Part shown: positions 53,729 through 62,510 of the stretch, piece after piece
Layout of the letters: the number at the start of each line of letters is the position of its first letter
How positions within the stretch are numbered: position 1 is the first letter of the stretch
Assembly (NCBI RefSeq): GCF_001636055.1
Contig: NZ_CP011789.1
Coordinates: 2,852,001-2,916,000, forward strand
Direction of reading: 5' to 3'
Source of the DNA: Pseudomonas putida
GTDB taxonomy: Bacteria; Pseudomonadota; Gammaproteobacteria; Pseudomonadales; Pseudomonadaceae
Length of the DNA stretch: 64,000 nt
Program-made: the position numbers and the translations under genes
Notes under the pieces: generated by a model
The model's input: the letters and a program-made list of their open reading frames with translations, nothing else
Told to the model about the DNA's origin: nothing
Databases searched by the model: none

Positions 53729-55029
53729 GCTGGCCTGCGCTGCAACATCTGGCGCAGCGGCGCGAAGTCGCTGGGCAGGATGATCAGGGTGTGCAGTACC
53801 GGCACGCCACTCAGGCGGCAGTACAGCACCAGCATGGCCACGGTCACCGCCAGGTAGGCGATCGATGACGCCGCGGCGGCGCCGACGATGCCCCAGGTCG
53901 GAATCAGCAGCACATTGAGCATCAGGTTCAGCGCGGCGCCTGCACCCATCATCAGCGATACCGTGCCGGGGCGATTCTTGCCCAGCAGGTCCAGGCGCAG
54001 GATGCTGGCGTAGCACAGCCCCAGCAGCCCTGGGAGCAAGGCCAGCAGGGCCGGGTAGGCCGGTTGGTAGGCCATGCCGAACAGGGTGACGATCAGCCAG
54101 TCGCCGATCACCGCCATGCACAGGCAGGCGCCGAGCATCACCGTGGCGGTCAGGCGCAGTGCCAGGGGGGTGAGTTTTTCCATGCCGGCGTCCTGCTGCA
54201 GCAGGCGCTTCATCAGCGGTGTGGTCACCGCTTCCGGGACGATCAGCAGCAGTTCGGCGGCGGCACTGGCCATGGCGTAGTGGCCCAGTGCAGTACTGCC
54301 GAGCATGGCGCCGATGAACAGGTAGTCCGAGCGCAGGATGACTTGCTGGAACAACAGGTCGGGGTGGCTCTTGGCGCTGTAGCTGAGCAGCTCGCGCTGG
54401 CCGCCGCGGTCCCAGCGCAGGGCCAGCGGATGCTGGCGGCGCAGCCACCACAGGCCCAGCACCAGCACCAGGGCGATGCCCACCAGCCAGCTGATCAGCG
54501 CCGCCTCCAGCGCCTCTTCACGCCACATCCAGAACAGCGCGAGAAACAGCAGCAGCGGTGCCGCCGATTCGGTCAGGCGCAGCACGTTGAACGCGCCGAC
54601 GCCACCGCTGGCGTTGTGCAGTGTCAGCAGGCCGCTCTTGAGCACGGTCATCGGCACCGCCAGCAGCAACAGCCAGGCCAGCAGGCCCAACTGCAGGGTG
54701 ATGTCCAGGTCGGCACCGAACTCGCGCACCAGCAGCACGCAGACCAGCGTCAACAGCCCCGCCAGCAGGCAACCGTAGACCAGCACCTGGGTCAGCAGCA
54801 GGCCCATGTCACGCTGCTTGGCCGCCTGGTAGCCAACGGCGCCGTTCAGTCCACCGCTGGTGGCAGCGCTGATCAGGTCGGGCAGGGTGCTGAGCAGGGC
54901 GAACAAGCCCCGCTCGCTGGGGCCGAGGATGCGCGCCAGCAGCACGTTGCGCAGCAGGCGCAGGCCGATCATCGCCAGCTTGGTGCCCATGCTCAGCGCC
55001 AGATGGCGCAGGTAATGGTTGCGGCTCAT
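53725..55029 (-). CDS. polysaccharide flippase (Wzx/MOP superfamily)
   Basis: This 434-residue protein has ~12 membrane helices, in the style of the MATE-like polysaccharide transporters. It starts MSRNHYLRHLALSMGTKLAM; 'LARILGPSERGLFALLSTLP' (residues 31-50) is typical of Wzx proteins. It moves lipid-linked repeat units across the inner membrane, working with the Wzy-like, Wzz and Wza genes in the same operon. Both its ends overlap neighbouring genes by 4 bases. Confidence 0.9.
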   Translation of the reverse strand: MSRNHYLRHLALSMGTKLAMIGLRLLRNVLLARILGPSERGLFALLSTLPDLISAATSGGLNGAVGYQAAKQRDMGLLLTQVLVYGCLLAGLLTLVCVLLVREFGADLDITLQLGLLAWLLLLAVPMTVLKSGLLTLHNASGGVGAFNVLRLTESAAPLLLFLALFWMWREEALEAALISWLVGIALVLVLGLWWLRRQHPLALRWDRGGQRELLSYSAKSHPDLLFQQVILRSDYLFIGAMLGSTALGHYAMASAAAELLLIVPEAVTTPLMKRLLQQDAGMEKLTPLALRLTATVMLGACLCMAVIGDWLIVTLFGMAYQPAYPALLALLPGLLGLCYASILRLDLLGKNRPGTVSLMMGAGAALNLMLNVLLIPTWGIVGAAAASSIAYLAVTVAMLVLYCRLSGVPVLHTLIILPSDFAPLRQMLQRRPA

Positions 55030-56042
55030 GAGCGGCCCCCGCGGCTGATGCGCCAGGCCAGCAGCGATGGGCGGCTGGCATTGCGCTGGCTGACGCCGAT
55101 GCGTGGCAGGGCCAGCGGATCGTCATGCCCCTGGCAGATGCCGGCGCGCGTGCTTAGGGCGAAGGGGTAGCGGTGCGCCGCCACGCGTGCGCGCACGCGA
55201 TCGTCATGATCGCCATTGGGGTAGCAGTACACCGGCAGTGGTTGTTGGCAACCGTGCTCCAGGGCGGCGTGGCTGCGTTGCAGTTCCTCGTCCAGGCGCC
55301 GGTCGTCGAGATAGGGCAACAAGGCGTGGCTGGCGCCGTGCGGGCCGAAGCGCACCAGGCCCGAATCCTCGAGCTCGCGCACTTGCTGCCAGTCCATGGC
55401 CTGGGGCAGCGATTCGGCCGGGCAGGCATCGGTCAGTTGCTGCAGGGCCTGCGGACTGAGGCTCTTGAGGCTTTGCAGGTAGTGCGCCAGCACCTGGCTG
55501 CGCGCTTGCGAGCGGTCGTTCATGAAGTAGGCGGCCGGCAGCGGTCGGCCGAGCTTGCGCAGGTACTCGATGAGGTTGTGCCGCGCAGGTTCGCCGTGGC
55601 TGCCCCACAGGGTTTCGCCGACGCTTTCCCACCAGAAGCGCTGGCGGCTGCCGATGTAGTCGGTGGACAGGAAAATGCTCGCCGGCACCTGGTGCTTGCG
55701 CAGCAGCGGGAAGGCGTTGCTGGCATTGTCGCGCCAGCCGTCGTCGAAGGTCAGGGCAACCTTGGGGCGCTGGTTGCTGCGGGGTGTCTCATGGTCCTTG
55801 AGCAGGTCCATGAGGCTGACGCAGTCGAAGTGCCGCGGTAGCCAGCGCAGCAGCCCTTCGAAGGCGCGCGGCCCGACGCACAGCTCGTTGCGGTGCGGCA
55901 AGGTGGCGCTGGCATCATCGGCCAGTACTCGATGCAGCATGAGGATCACCCCGGCGCCGCGCAATTCGGCGCGGCCCTTGGGCGACTTGAAATACAGCCA
56001 GCCACTGGCCTGTTTTATCGTCGTCTTGATCGGCATGTCCAT
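55026..56042 (-). CDS. polysaccharide deacetylase (NodB type)
   Basis: This 338-residue protein has the NodB homology domain: 'MLHRVLADDASA' near residue 34, motif 1 'VALTFDDGWRDNASN' near residue 95, 'FGPHGASHALLPYLDD' near residue 225 (motif 2, with H-x-x-L), and 'YCYPNGDHDD' near 260. The final ~50 residues contain 'FALSTRAGICQGHDDPLALP'. No export signal is obvious, so the enzyme may act on a cytoplasmic lipid-linked glycan, typical of the XrtA/PEP-CTERM-like EPS clusters, though no exosortase is seen. Confidence 0.9.
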   Translation of the reverse strand: MDMPIKTTIKQASGWLYFKSPKGRAELRGAGVILMLHRVLADDASATLPHRNELCVGPRAFEGLLRWLPRHFDCVSLMDLLKDHETPRSNQRPKVALTFDDGWRDNASNAFPLLRKHQVPASIFLSTDYIGSRQRFWWESVGETLWGSHGEPARHNLIEYLRKLGRPLPAAYFMNDRSQARSQVLAHYLQSLKSLSPQALQQLTDACPAESLPQAMDWQQVRELEDSGLVRFGPHGASHALLPYLDDRRLDEELQRSHAALEHGCQQPLPVYCYPNGDHDDRVRARVAAHRYPFALSTRAGICQGHDDPLALPRIGVSQRNASRPSLLAWRISRGGRS

Positions 56043-56045
56043 CGC

Positions 56046-57182
56046 TCATCGATTCTGGTCGGGATTCCATTGGCTGTAGCTGTGCCCGCGCAGGAATTGC
56101 CACAGGCCGACACTCATGCCCGCCAGCGTCACCAGCACGAAGGCGGCCAGGCGGAATGGCCTGGGCAGGCGGTGGCCAGCATCGAGCAGGCCGGCGATCG
56201 CGGCCGCATAGCCGAGCAGTTGCGCGGTCAGGGTCAGGTGGTAGAAGGGCGATTCACCCACCAGCCACAGGTTGGCCAACAGCAGCGGCAGCAACAGCAC
56301 CGGCGCCAGGCGGCGGATCAGCTTGTGGCTGATCAGGGCGATGGCGTACAGGCCGTGACGCATCGGGTTGAGCAGTTCGCTGCGCGCGGCCAGGCTCTGC
56401 AGGCCACCGACGGTGACGCGTTGGCGACGGCGGAACTGCTTGTCGGCCTCGTCCACGCCCTGGTCGAGGACGACCGCCTCGGGCACGTAGACGATGCGCT
56501 GGCCGGCGGCCGGGGCGCAGGTGCTGATGTAGAAGTCGTCGTTGACCTGTTTGGGAATCGCCTGGTACAGCGGGCGGCGCAGGGCGAGCAGGGCGCCGTC
56601 GGCCGAGACCATGCAGCCGGTGCGGTTCTCGACCTTGCGCACCCAGGCTTCGTAATGGCGATACAGGCTGTCGCCCAGGCTCAGGCCCTTGCCTGGGTCG
56701 GGGATGATCATGTGCCCGGCAGTCCCGCCGACATCTGCGTCGGCGAAGGGCGCCAGCAGCAGGCCCAGGGTGTTGCCGGCCCACTGGTTGTCAGCGTCGG
56801 TGAACACCAGGATATCGCCGCGGCAGACGCTCACCGCAGTGTTCAGCGCGCCGGTCTTGCCCAGGCGCGGCAGGTCCAGCACCTGTACCCGTGGATCGTT
56901 CACGGCGCGGGCCAGCGCCACGGTGCGGTCGCTGGAGCCGTCGCTGGCCACCACCACCTGCAGTTCGGCGGCCTGGTAGTCCTGGGCCAGCACGCTGGCG
57001 AGCTTGGCTTCGATATGCCGCTCCTCGTTGTGCGCGGCGATCACCACGCTGACCCGCTGCGGCGCTAGCGGACCGGGTGTGCGCGCAGGGAAGAACGGTG
57101 CAGCCAGGGTCAGCAGCACGGGATAGCCGACCCAGGCGTACAGCGGCAACAGCAGGCACAACCAGAAGATGATCTCAGCCAC
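56046..57182 (-). CDS. membrane-associated family 2 glycosyltransferase
   Basis: This 378-residue protein has an N-terminal membrane helix (IFWLCLLLPLYAWVGYPVLL), a GT-A domain ('VSVVIAAHNEERHIEAKLAS', 'VVASDGSSDRT', DXD-like 'FTDADNQW', 'VNDDFYIS', 'QFRRRQR' QxxRW-type) and three C-terminal helices. This resembles processive beta-glycan synthases of the BcsA/HasA/IcaA class in layout. It is likely to build the backbone or add a sugar on lipid carrier. Its stop lies 4 bases before the PDA start. Confidence 0.9.
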   Translation of the reverse strand: MAEIIFWLCLLLPLYAWVGYPVLLTLAAPFFPARTPGPLAPQRVSVVIAAHNEERHIEAKLASVLAQDYQAAELQVVVASDGSSDRTVALARAVNDPRVQVLDLPRLGKTGALNTAVSVCRGDILVFTDADNQWAGNTLGLLLAPFADADVGGTAGHMIIPDPGKGLSLGDSLYRHYEAWVRKVENRTGCMVSADGALLALRRPLYQAIPKQVNDDFYISTCAPAAGQRIVYVPEAVVLDQGVDEADKQFRRRQRVTVGGLQSLAARSELLNPMRHGLYAIALISHKLIRRLAPVLLLPLLLANLWLVGESPFYHLTLTAQLLGYAAAIAGLLDAGHRLPRPFRLAAFVLVTLAGMSVGLWQFLRGHSYSQWNPDQNR

Positions 57183-58140
57183 GGGCGGGCCTCCTTGCGG
57201 TGCGGTTGAACAGGCTGAGGATGAACGCAGCGCCGGCCAGGTGCAGGCGCAGCCAGTGCAGGCCCCAGAGCTGCAGGGTCAGCAACGTGTCGTGGTGCCT
57301 GAGGCTCTGGCGCAGGCTCAGCGCCAGGGCAGGCAGGGCGCTGATCAGCAGCAGCACCAGGGCCACATGGGGGAAACCTTCGAGCAGCGTCGACAGCGCC
57401 ATGACGTCGAGTACCCAGGCGCCCACGGACAGCAGTGGGAAACGCAGCAGGCGCAGGCTCACGCCATGGCTGCGCAGCAGTTGCAAGTGGCTGCCCTGGC
57501 GCCACATCTCCTTGCCCAGCCACTCACCCCAACTGCCCTCGAAGCCCCAGTGCAGGACCACCGGCTGGCGCAGCACGCGCAAACGGGCGCCGGCTTCGTG
57601 CAAGCGCAGGGTGAAGTCCTTGTCTTCGCCGGTGCGCAGGCGCTCATCGAAGCCGCCAACCTGGTCGAACCAGGTGCGGCGCATCAGCAGGTTGGGGGTG
57701 GGCAGCCAGGTGCAGTCCTGTACCGTCTGCCCGGCGCGCAGGGTGCGGCGTTGCCAGGCGTGGGCGAACCATGGCGCCTGGCGCGGGGTGTCGCAGTCGA
57801 GGGCGAAGACGTCGCCTTCACCGCGGCGCTGCAGGCCCAGCAGCAGGTCGAGCCAGTTGTCCGGTACTTCAATGTCGGCATCCAGAAATGCCAGCCACTC
57901 ACCGTGGCTGACCTGCGCGCCCTGGTTGCGCAGGGCGCCGATGGCCACGCCAGGCAGGCTCAGCACCTGGGCACCATGCTGTCGGGCAATGGCAGGGCCG
58001 TTGTCGCTGGAGCCGTTGTCGACCACGATCAGCTCACAGCCGAGACCCGCGCAGTGGGCGGCTTTGCGCGCGGCATCGAGGGTGCGGCCGATATGCCGGG
58101 CTTCGTTGAACATCGGGATAACGATGCTTACCTGGTTCAT
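57175..58140 (-). CDS. family 2 glycosyltransferase
   Basis: This 321-residue GT-A fold protein starts at 58140 (MNQVSIVIPMFNEARHIGRT) with 'ELIVVDNGSSDNGPAIA', 'AFLDADIEVPDNW' (DXD) and 'RTGEDKDFTLRLHEAGARLR' near residue 185 (catalytic ED). A C-terminal hydrophobic pair (VGAWVLDVMALSTLL; VALVLLLISALPALALSL) anchors it to the membrane. It overlaps both neighbours (8 and 4 bases). A longer reading upstream runs out-of-frame through the Wzy-like gene and is not coding. Confidence 0.88.
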   Translation of the reverse strand: MNQVSIVIPMFNEARHIGRTLDAARKAAHCAGLGCELIVVDNGSSDNGPAIARQHGAQVLSLPGVAIGALRNQGAQVSHGEWLAFLDADIEVPDNWLDLLLGLQRRGEGDVFALDCDTPRQAPWFAHAWQRRTLRAGQTVQDCTWLPTPNLLMRRTWFDQVGGFDERLRTGEDKDFTLRLHEAGARLRVLRQPVVLHWGFEGSWGEWLGKEMWRQGSHLQLLRSHGVSLRLLRFPLLSVGAWVLDVMALSTLLEGFPHVALVLLLISALPALALSLRQSLRHHDTLLTLQLWGLHWLRLHLAGAAFILSLFNRTARRPARG

Positions 58141-59507
58141 CGCCGCGCCTCCACGTCTCGCGACGCGGTGGCCTGGCGCAGCAGCACGCTGGACAGCGCC
58201 AGCATCAGCCACAGGTACTTGTGGCTGGGGGCACTGAGGAACATCAGGAACAGCCCGATGGCCAGCATGCTCATGGTCAGGTGGGTCATCAGGTCGGCGT
58301 TGTCGTGCTCGCCGGTGGCACGCCAGGCGGCGCGAGCCTGCCAGAAGTTGCGCAGGGCCAGGGCGATCATGCCGACGAAGGCCAGCCCCGCCGGCACTCC
58401 GGTCTCGCTGAACAGCTCGAGGTAGGTGTTGTGGGCGCGACGATAGAGGTCGGTGGTCTTGCTGTTGACCGGGGCGAAGGCCTTGGAGAAACCGGTGTCG
58501 GCATAGTGCAGCGGGAACGTGCCGGGGCCGGTGCCGAGCATCGGGCTGTGGCTGATCATCTCCTTGCCCACCACCAGGTACGAGGCACGTCGGCCCAGGG
58601 ATTCGTCCTGGTGCGCATTGACCCCGGACTTGAGCAGCATCAGCGACTGGATGCGATCGGCGTAGCCGGCCGGCATCAGGGCCGCGCCCAGCGGCAGGAC
58701 AATGGCCAGGCCGAGCATGGCGAAGCCCAGGTGACGCGGGCGGATCCGTGTCAGTTGCTCGCGGTAGTTGTACAGCACGATGCCCAGGCTGATCAGCAGC
58801 ACCACCAGGCCTGAGCGCGACTCGGTCTTGGTCATGCCCACCAGCAGCAACAGGCAGCAGCCGGCCCAGAACAGCTTGAGTGGAATCTGCCGGGTCTTGA
58901 TCGCCAGCCACAACCCCAGCGGCATGGCGATGGTGATCAGCAGGGCGAAAGCGTTGGGGTCGAGCATGGCCGAGGCGCGGCCCTGTTCCTGGTACTTGGT
59001 GGAGAAGATGGCGAACAGGCAGGTCACGCAGACACTGACGGTGATCAGCCGCGCCAGCATCGGCAGATTGAGGTCGCGCCCCACCAGCAGGGTGATGACG
59101 AACACCACCAGCCCCACCAGCAGTTCACGCAGGTGCAGCACCGACAGCTCGACGCTGTCGCTGGTCCACAGGCTCAGCAGGTACAGGGCCATGAACGGGA
59201 TCAGCAACCGCCACTGGTTGCTGCGCAGGCGCTCGGCCGGCAACTGACGCACGGCCAGTTGCAGGGTGAGGATCAGCACCAGGCCCAGGCCGATCAGCTT
59301 GGCGCCGGAGACCATGCTGTCCTTGAGCAGCCCTTCGAGCGGCACCAGCGCGGCGATCGCCAGCAGGCCCCAGGCTGGCTTGCGGTACAGCACCAAGGCA
59401 CCGGCCAGGCCGACCACGGCGCCAGGGGCCAGGTAAGGGTAGGGGCTGGCCAGCAGCCCCAGCGACAGCAGGGCCACCAGGCCCACCAGCGACAGGGGGA
59501 TGATCAT
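58137..59507 (-). CDS. O-antigen ligase/polymerase-family (Wzy-like) membrane protein
   Basis: This 456-residue protein has ~11 membrane helices and a periplasmic loop with the O-antigen ligase-type motif 'MLGTGPGTFPLHYADTGFSK' and 'YRRAHNTYLELFSETGVPAG' (the R/H-N-x-Y-L-x-x-x-x-E-x-G-x-x-G signature of the Wzy_C family). Polymerisation of exopolysaccharide repeat units is the likely role given Wzx and Wzz in the same operon. It has ATGA-type overlaps with the glycosyltransferases on both sides. Confidence 0.9.
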   Translation of the reverse strand: MIIPLSLVGLVALLSLGLLASPYPYLAPGAVVGLAGALVLYRKPAWGLLAIAALVPLEGLLKDSMVSGAKLIGLGLVLILTLQLAVRQLPAERLRSNQWRLLIPFMALYLLSLWTSDSVELSVLHLRELLVGLVVFVITLLVGRDLNLPMLARLITVSVCVTCLFAIFSTKYQEQGRASAMLDPNAFALLITIAMPLGLWLAIKTRQIPLKLFWAGCCLLLLVGMTKTESRSGLVVLLISLGIVLYNYREQLTRIRPRHLGFAMLGLAIVLPLGAALMPAGYADRIQSLMLLKSGVNAHQDESLGRRASYLVVGKEMISHSPMLGTGPGTFPLHYADTGFSKAFAPVNSKTTDLYRRAHNTYLELFSETGVPAGLAFVGMIALALRNFWQARAAWRATGEHDNADLMTHLTMSMLAIGLFLMFLSAPSHKYLWLMLALSSVLLRQATASRDVEARR

Positions 59508-60961
59508 GCGACAACCTCCATGGCCGTGCCCTGGTACACCAGGGCCCAGCGTTGTGCCAGGGTCGGCAGGTGGTAGCGTTCGCGCTGGGTCTGGCGGGCG
59601 CGGGCCACCAGTTCTTCAGCCTGTTGCGGATCGCCCAGCAGCGCCTGCAGGTGGGCAGCGAGTTCATCGACCGCCAGCGGTGCGGCAAGCAATCCGCTGC
59701 GGCCGTGTTCGATCACATCGGGAATGCCGCCGACACCGAAGGCCACCACCGGTACGCCGTCCTGCATGGCTTCGAGCAGGATCATTGGCGTGCCTTCGGT
59801 GCGCGAGCTGATCACCAGGGCATCCAGCCGGGTCATCCAGGCTTGCATGTCGCGCTGGAACCCCGGCAGCGTGATGCGCTCGGCCAATCCAGCGGCATCG
59901 ATGCGCGCCTGCAGCGTGGCGCGTTCGGGGCCGTCGCCGAGCATCACCGCGTGCAGGTGCGGGTGGCGTTGGCACAGCGGGATCAGGGTGTCGAGGAACA
60001 GGTCAGGGCCTTTTTCGCTGGACAGCCGCCCGACATAGCCTGCCAGCCAAGGGGCTTGGCGCGATCCCTGGCTCTGTACCGCGGTGTTGCCATCGCGGGA
60101 CGAGCCCGCTCCCACAGGGGCCGTGGGGGTTGCGCAATGCACAGGTGTCGAGGCCTGCAGCGAACCCTGTGGGAGCGGCCTTGTACCGCGATCACCGGCG
60201 CAGCCGGTGCCCTGCACTGCGGTGCTCGCATCGCGGGACGAGCTCGCTCCCACAGGGGCTGTGGGGGTTGCGCAATGCACAGGTGTCGAGGCCTGCAGCG
60301 AACCCTGTGGGAGCGGCCTTGTGCCGCGATTACCGGCGCAGCCGGTGCCCTGCACTGCGGTGCTGCCATCGCGGGACAAGCCCGCTCCCACAGGGGCAGA
60401 TTGCACAGATGCCACAGGCTCCGGCAGACCGTTGGGGATCACCTGCAACTTGCTGGCTGGAACACCCGCCTGGCGGTGGATGCGGGCAATGCTCTCGGCC
60501 ACGCACACCACGGTCGCCACCGTGGGTGTGCGGCACAGTTGCAGGCTCAGCCAGGTGTAGAAGCGCTGCTTGGTGCTGCGCGGCGTGAAGCCGTGCTGGG
60601 TGGTCACCAGTGGCAGGCGCCACAGGGTCGCGGCCAGCCAGCCGAAGACCATACCCTTGAAGTTGTGGGTGTTGATCAACGGCCGCTCGCCACGCATGGC
60701 CGCCACTTGCCTGAGCAGTGCGCCCAGGCCATGGCAGCTCTGGCAGTCGATGCCGGCTTCGCGAAAGCGCATCACCAGATCCTGCGGCGCGTCGAGGAAC
60801 AGCACCCGGTGCCTGCCAGGGGTTGCCTGGCAGTGGTCCAGGAGCATGCGCTCGGCGCCGTAGAATCCGCCGCTGCTGAGCAGATGCAGGATCAACTGGC
60901 CGGTAGCGGGCACGGCAGCGTTCAATTGCGCACCCAGTGCATCAGGCGAGGCAGCGACCAC
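59504..60961 (-). CDS. GT4-family glycosyltransferase carrying an in-frame REP-derived insertion
   Basis: The 485-residue protein has the GT-B fold: N-domain with 'LHLLSSGGFYGAERMLLDHC' (GG-x-E-R motif), 'HNFKGMVFGWLAATLWRLPL', and C-domain with 'GYVGRLSSEKGPDLFLDTLI', 'ADGLAERI'-like sequence and 'SRTEGTPMILLEAMQDGVPV' (E-x7-E). Between residue ~185 and ~300 sits about 107 residues of low-complexity sequence made of a 46-residue unit (APVGAGLSRDGSTAVQGTGC...) repeated twice plus a partial copy. Its DNA is a chain of REP elements. Removing it gives a GT4 of ~375 residues, the normal size. The start is GTG 60961, overlapping wzz by 40 bases; TTG 60925 or GTG 60913 are alternatives. Whether the enzyme is active with the insertion is unknown. 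Confidence 0.88.
   Translation of the reverse strand: MVAASPDALGAQLNAAVPATGQLILHLLSSGGFYGAERMLLDHCQATPGRHRVLFLDAPQDLVMRFREAGIDCQSCHGLGALLRQVAAMRGERPLINTHNFKGMVFGWLAATLWRLPLVTTQHGFTPRSTKQRFYTWLSLQLCRTPTVATVVCVAESIARIHRQAGVPASKLQVIPNGLPEPVASVQSAPVGAGLSRDGSTAVQGTGCAGNRGTRPLPQGSLQASTPVHCATPTAPVGASSSRDASTAVQGTGCAGDRGTRPLPQGSLQASTPVHCATPTAPVGAGSSRDGNTAVQSQGSRQAPWLAGYVGRLSSEKGPDLFLDTLIPLCQRHPHLHAVMLGDGPERATLQARIDAAGLAERITLPGFQRDMQAWMTRLDALVISSRTEGTPMILLEAMQDGVPVVAFGVGGIPDVIEHGRSGLLAAPLAVDELAAHLQALLGDPQQAEELVARARQTQRERYHLPTLAQRWALVYQGTAMEVVA
60083..60402. repeat. REP array with 138-bp tandem period inside the GT4 gene
   Basis: Five REP elements of alternating orientation: forward at 60091-60120, 60229-60258 and 60367-60396 (catcgcgggacgagcccgct, then cccacagggg), and reverse at 60165-60211 and 60303-60349 (ccctgtgggagcggccttgt...cagccggtgcc). 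They recur with an exact 138-base period (60091, 60229, 60367), i.e. 46 codons, so the reading frame of the GT4 gene is kept through all copies and no stop codon occurs. Confidence 0.95.
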
Positions 60962-62496
60962 GACTTGTGCGGGTTGGGCAGCGCCGGGGTCTGGTCGTTG
61001 ATCACCAGCAGCACCGGCAGGCCCAGCTCGTGGCTGATTTGTGCAGGGTGCTTGAAGCGGTGGTCGAAGAACTCCTTGACGTAGACCAGCGCGATGGCCA
61101 GCAGCAGGCCGGTGACCAGGCCGAACGGGATGATCAGGCCAGGTTTTGGGAACGACGCGGTGGCCGGCTCATAGGGTGCGCTGAGGATCCGCGCGTTGGA
61201 CTGGCTGCCATCGAGCAGGCCCTGGCCGCGGCTTTCCTCATAGCGCTGGGCGTAGGTGGAGAAAGCCTTGTGCAGGGCATCGATCTCGGTGTCGAGCTGG
61301 CGGGTCTTGCTCTGGGTCTCGCGCAGCTCGGTGATGCGGTTCTTGTATTCATCGATGCGTTGGGTCTTCTGGTCGATCACCTGCTGGGTCACGGCCAGGT
61401 CCTGCTGGCGTTCGCGGATACGGTTCTCGACGATCTTGAGGAACTGGCCGCGCAGCTGGGCGATCTGCTGGCGTGCCAGGACCATCTGCTCGGCCCCGGG
61501 CTGGAACACCGTGGCATCGCCGTTGTAGCGGGCCAACAGGGTGGTCAGCTGCTCGCCCAGTTGCTTGATCTCGCGGTCTTCGAAGGCGACGTTGTCGACC
61601 GTGGTGGTGAAGGTGTAGGGGAAGGCATAGTCGGCCATCTTCGCCTTGCTCGCCGCGGCCAGGCTGCTCTGCAGGTAGTCGAGCCACTGCTGGTTTTCCA
61701 GCTTGCGGTCGCGCTGCAGGTTGAGTGCCTGTTCCTCGGTGTTGATCGCATTGAGGCGGAAGGTGATCTCTTCTTTCGGATCGGACGAGCCGATCGCCGT
61801 CAGCAGGGCCAGGCGTTGGCCCTCGAGGTCGCCCAGGCGAGCCTGGTAGTGCAGTTTCTTCTGCTCGTAGAAGGTCTCGGGCAGCTCGTTGGACTGCAGG
61901 TCCTGGCGGTTCTTCAGGAAGTTGTCCAGCAGGCGGGCGACGAACAGGGTGCCGAGGCGGGCGTCATCGGCGCTGTAGGTGACCGAGATGACGTTGGAGC
62001 CGGGCAGGGTCTCGATCTTGAGGTCCTTGACCGCCTGATCGGTGAGCTCGTCGAGTTGGGTATCGCGCTCGTCGGCCACCGACTTGCCCAGCAGGCGATG
62101 CAGCGGATCGACGATGCCATGGCGCAGCGGGTCGATCACGGTGCGTCGCAGCAGACCGGGTTCGGCCTGGTACTGGCCTTCCTGGCGCAGTTGGCTGATG
62201 GTCTGGCGGATCAGCGTGGGCGAGCGCAGGATGTTGCTCTCGGTCTCCATGTCGGCCAGCGACGGCGGGATGAACTGGTCCGCCTGCTGAGCCAGCGAGG
62301 AGCTGGTATCACTTTGCGAGAGCTTCTTCGATTGCACGATGACTTCGGCGGTGATGTCGAAGCTCTGCTTGAGCACCAGCGGCAGAATCACCGCGATCAC
62401 CGCGAAGATCAGGAACACCCGTTTCACCAATTGACGGTTGGCGAAGAAGATGCGGAAGAACTCATGCACATAGTTTTCTTTCGGTTGCGTGGTCAT
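60922..62496 (-). CDS. Wzz/GumC-type polysaccharide chain-length protein
   Basis: This 524-residue co-polymerase has TM1 'KRVFLIFAVIAVILPLVLK' near residue 25 and TM2 'GLIIPFGLVTGLLLAIALVY' near 455. A long periplasmic coiled-coil part lies between them ('QQIAQLRGQFLKIVENRIRE', 'YEESRGQGLLDGSQSNARIL'). The C-terminal cytoplasmic tail (~45 residues) lacks a kinase domain; the separate BY-kinase gene upstream would complete a PCP-2a-like unit. It starts 14 bases after the wza stop and overlaps the GT4 start. Confidence 0.92.
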   Translation of the reverse strand: MTTQPKENYVHEFFRIFFANRQLVKRVFLIFAVIAVILPLVLKQSFDITAEVIVQSKKLSQSDTSSSLAQQADQFIPPSLADMETESNILRSPTLIRQTISQLRQEGQYQAEPGLLRRTVIDPLRHGIVDPLHRLLGKSVADERDTQLDELTDQAVKDLKIETLPGSNVISVTYSADDARLGTLFVARLLDNFLKNRQDLQSNELPETFYEQKKLHYQARLGDLEGQRLALLTAIGSSDPKEEITFRLNAINTEEQALNLQRDRKLENQQWLDYLQSSLAAASKAKMADYAFPYTFTTTVDNVAFEDREIKQLGEQLTTLLARYNGDATVFQPGAEQMVLARQQIAQLRGQFLKIVENRIRERQQDLAVTQQVIDQKTQRIDEYKNRITELRETQSKTRQLDTEIDALHKAFSTYAQRYEESRGQGLLDGSQSNARILSAPYEPATASFPKPGLIIPFGLVTGLLLAIALVYVKEFFDHRFKHPAQISHELGLPVLLVINDQTPALPNPHKSWSLPRLMHWVRN

Positions 62497-62510
62497 GGTC
62501 CGTCCCCTGG

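Noticed and set aside
53729..54451. Upstream extension of the secreted glycosidase frame
   Set aside because: It overlaps the flippase gene and reads as Arg/Ala/Pro-rich antisense-type sequence. The signal peptide at 53728 fixes the start.
58141..58911. Upstream extension of the second GT2 frame
   Set aside because: It is the shadow frame of the Wzy-like gene; MNQVSIVIPMFNEA at 58140 is the true start.
60083..60402. CRISPR array or designed amino-acid repeat domain in the GT4 gene
   Set aside because: The spacing and sequences are REP elements with alternating orientation; there are no unique spacers and no cas genes.
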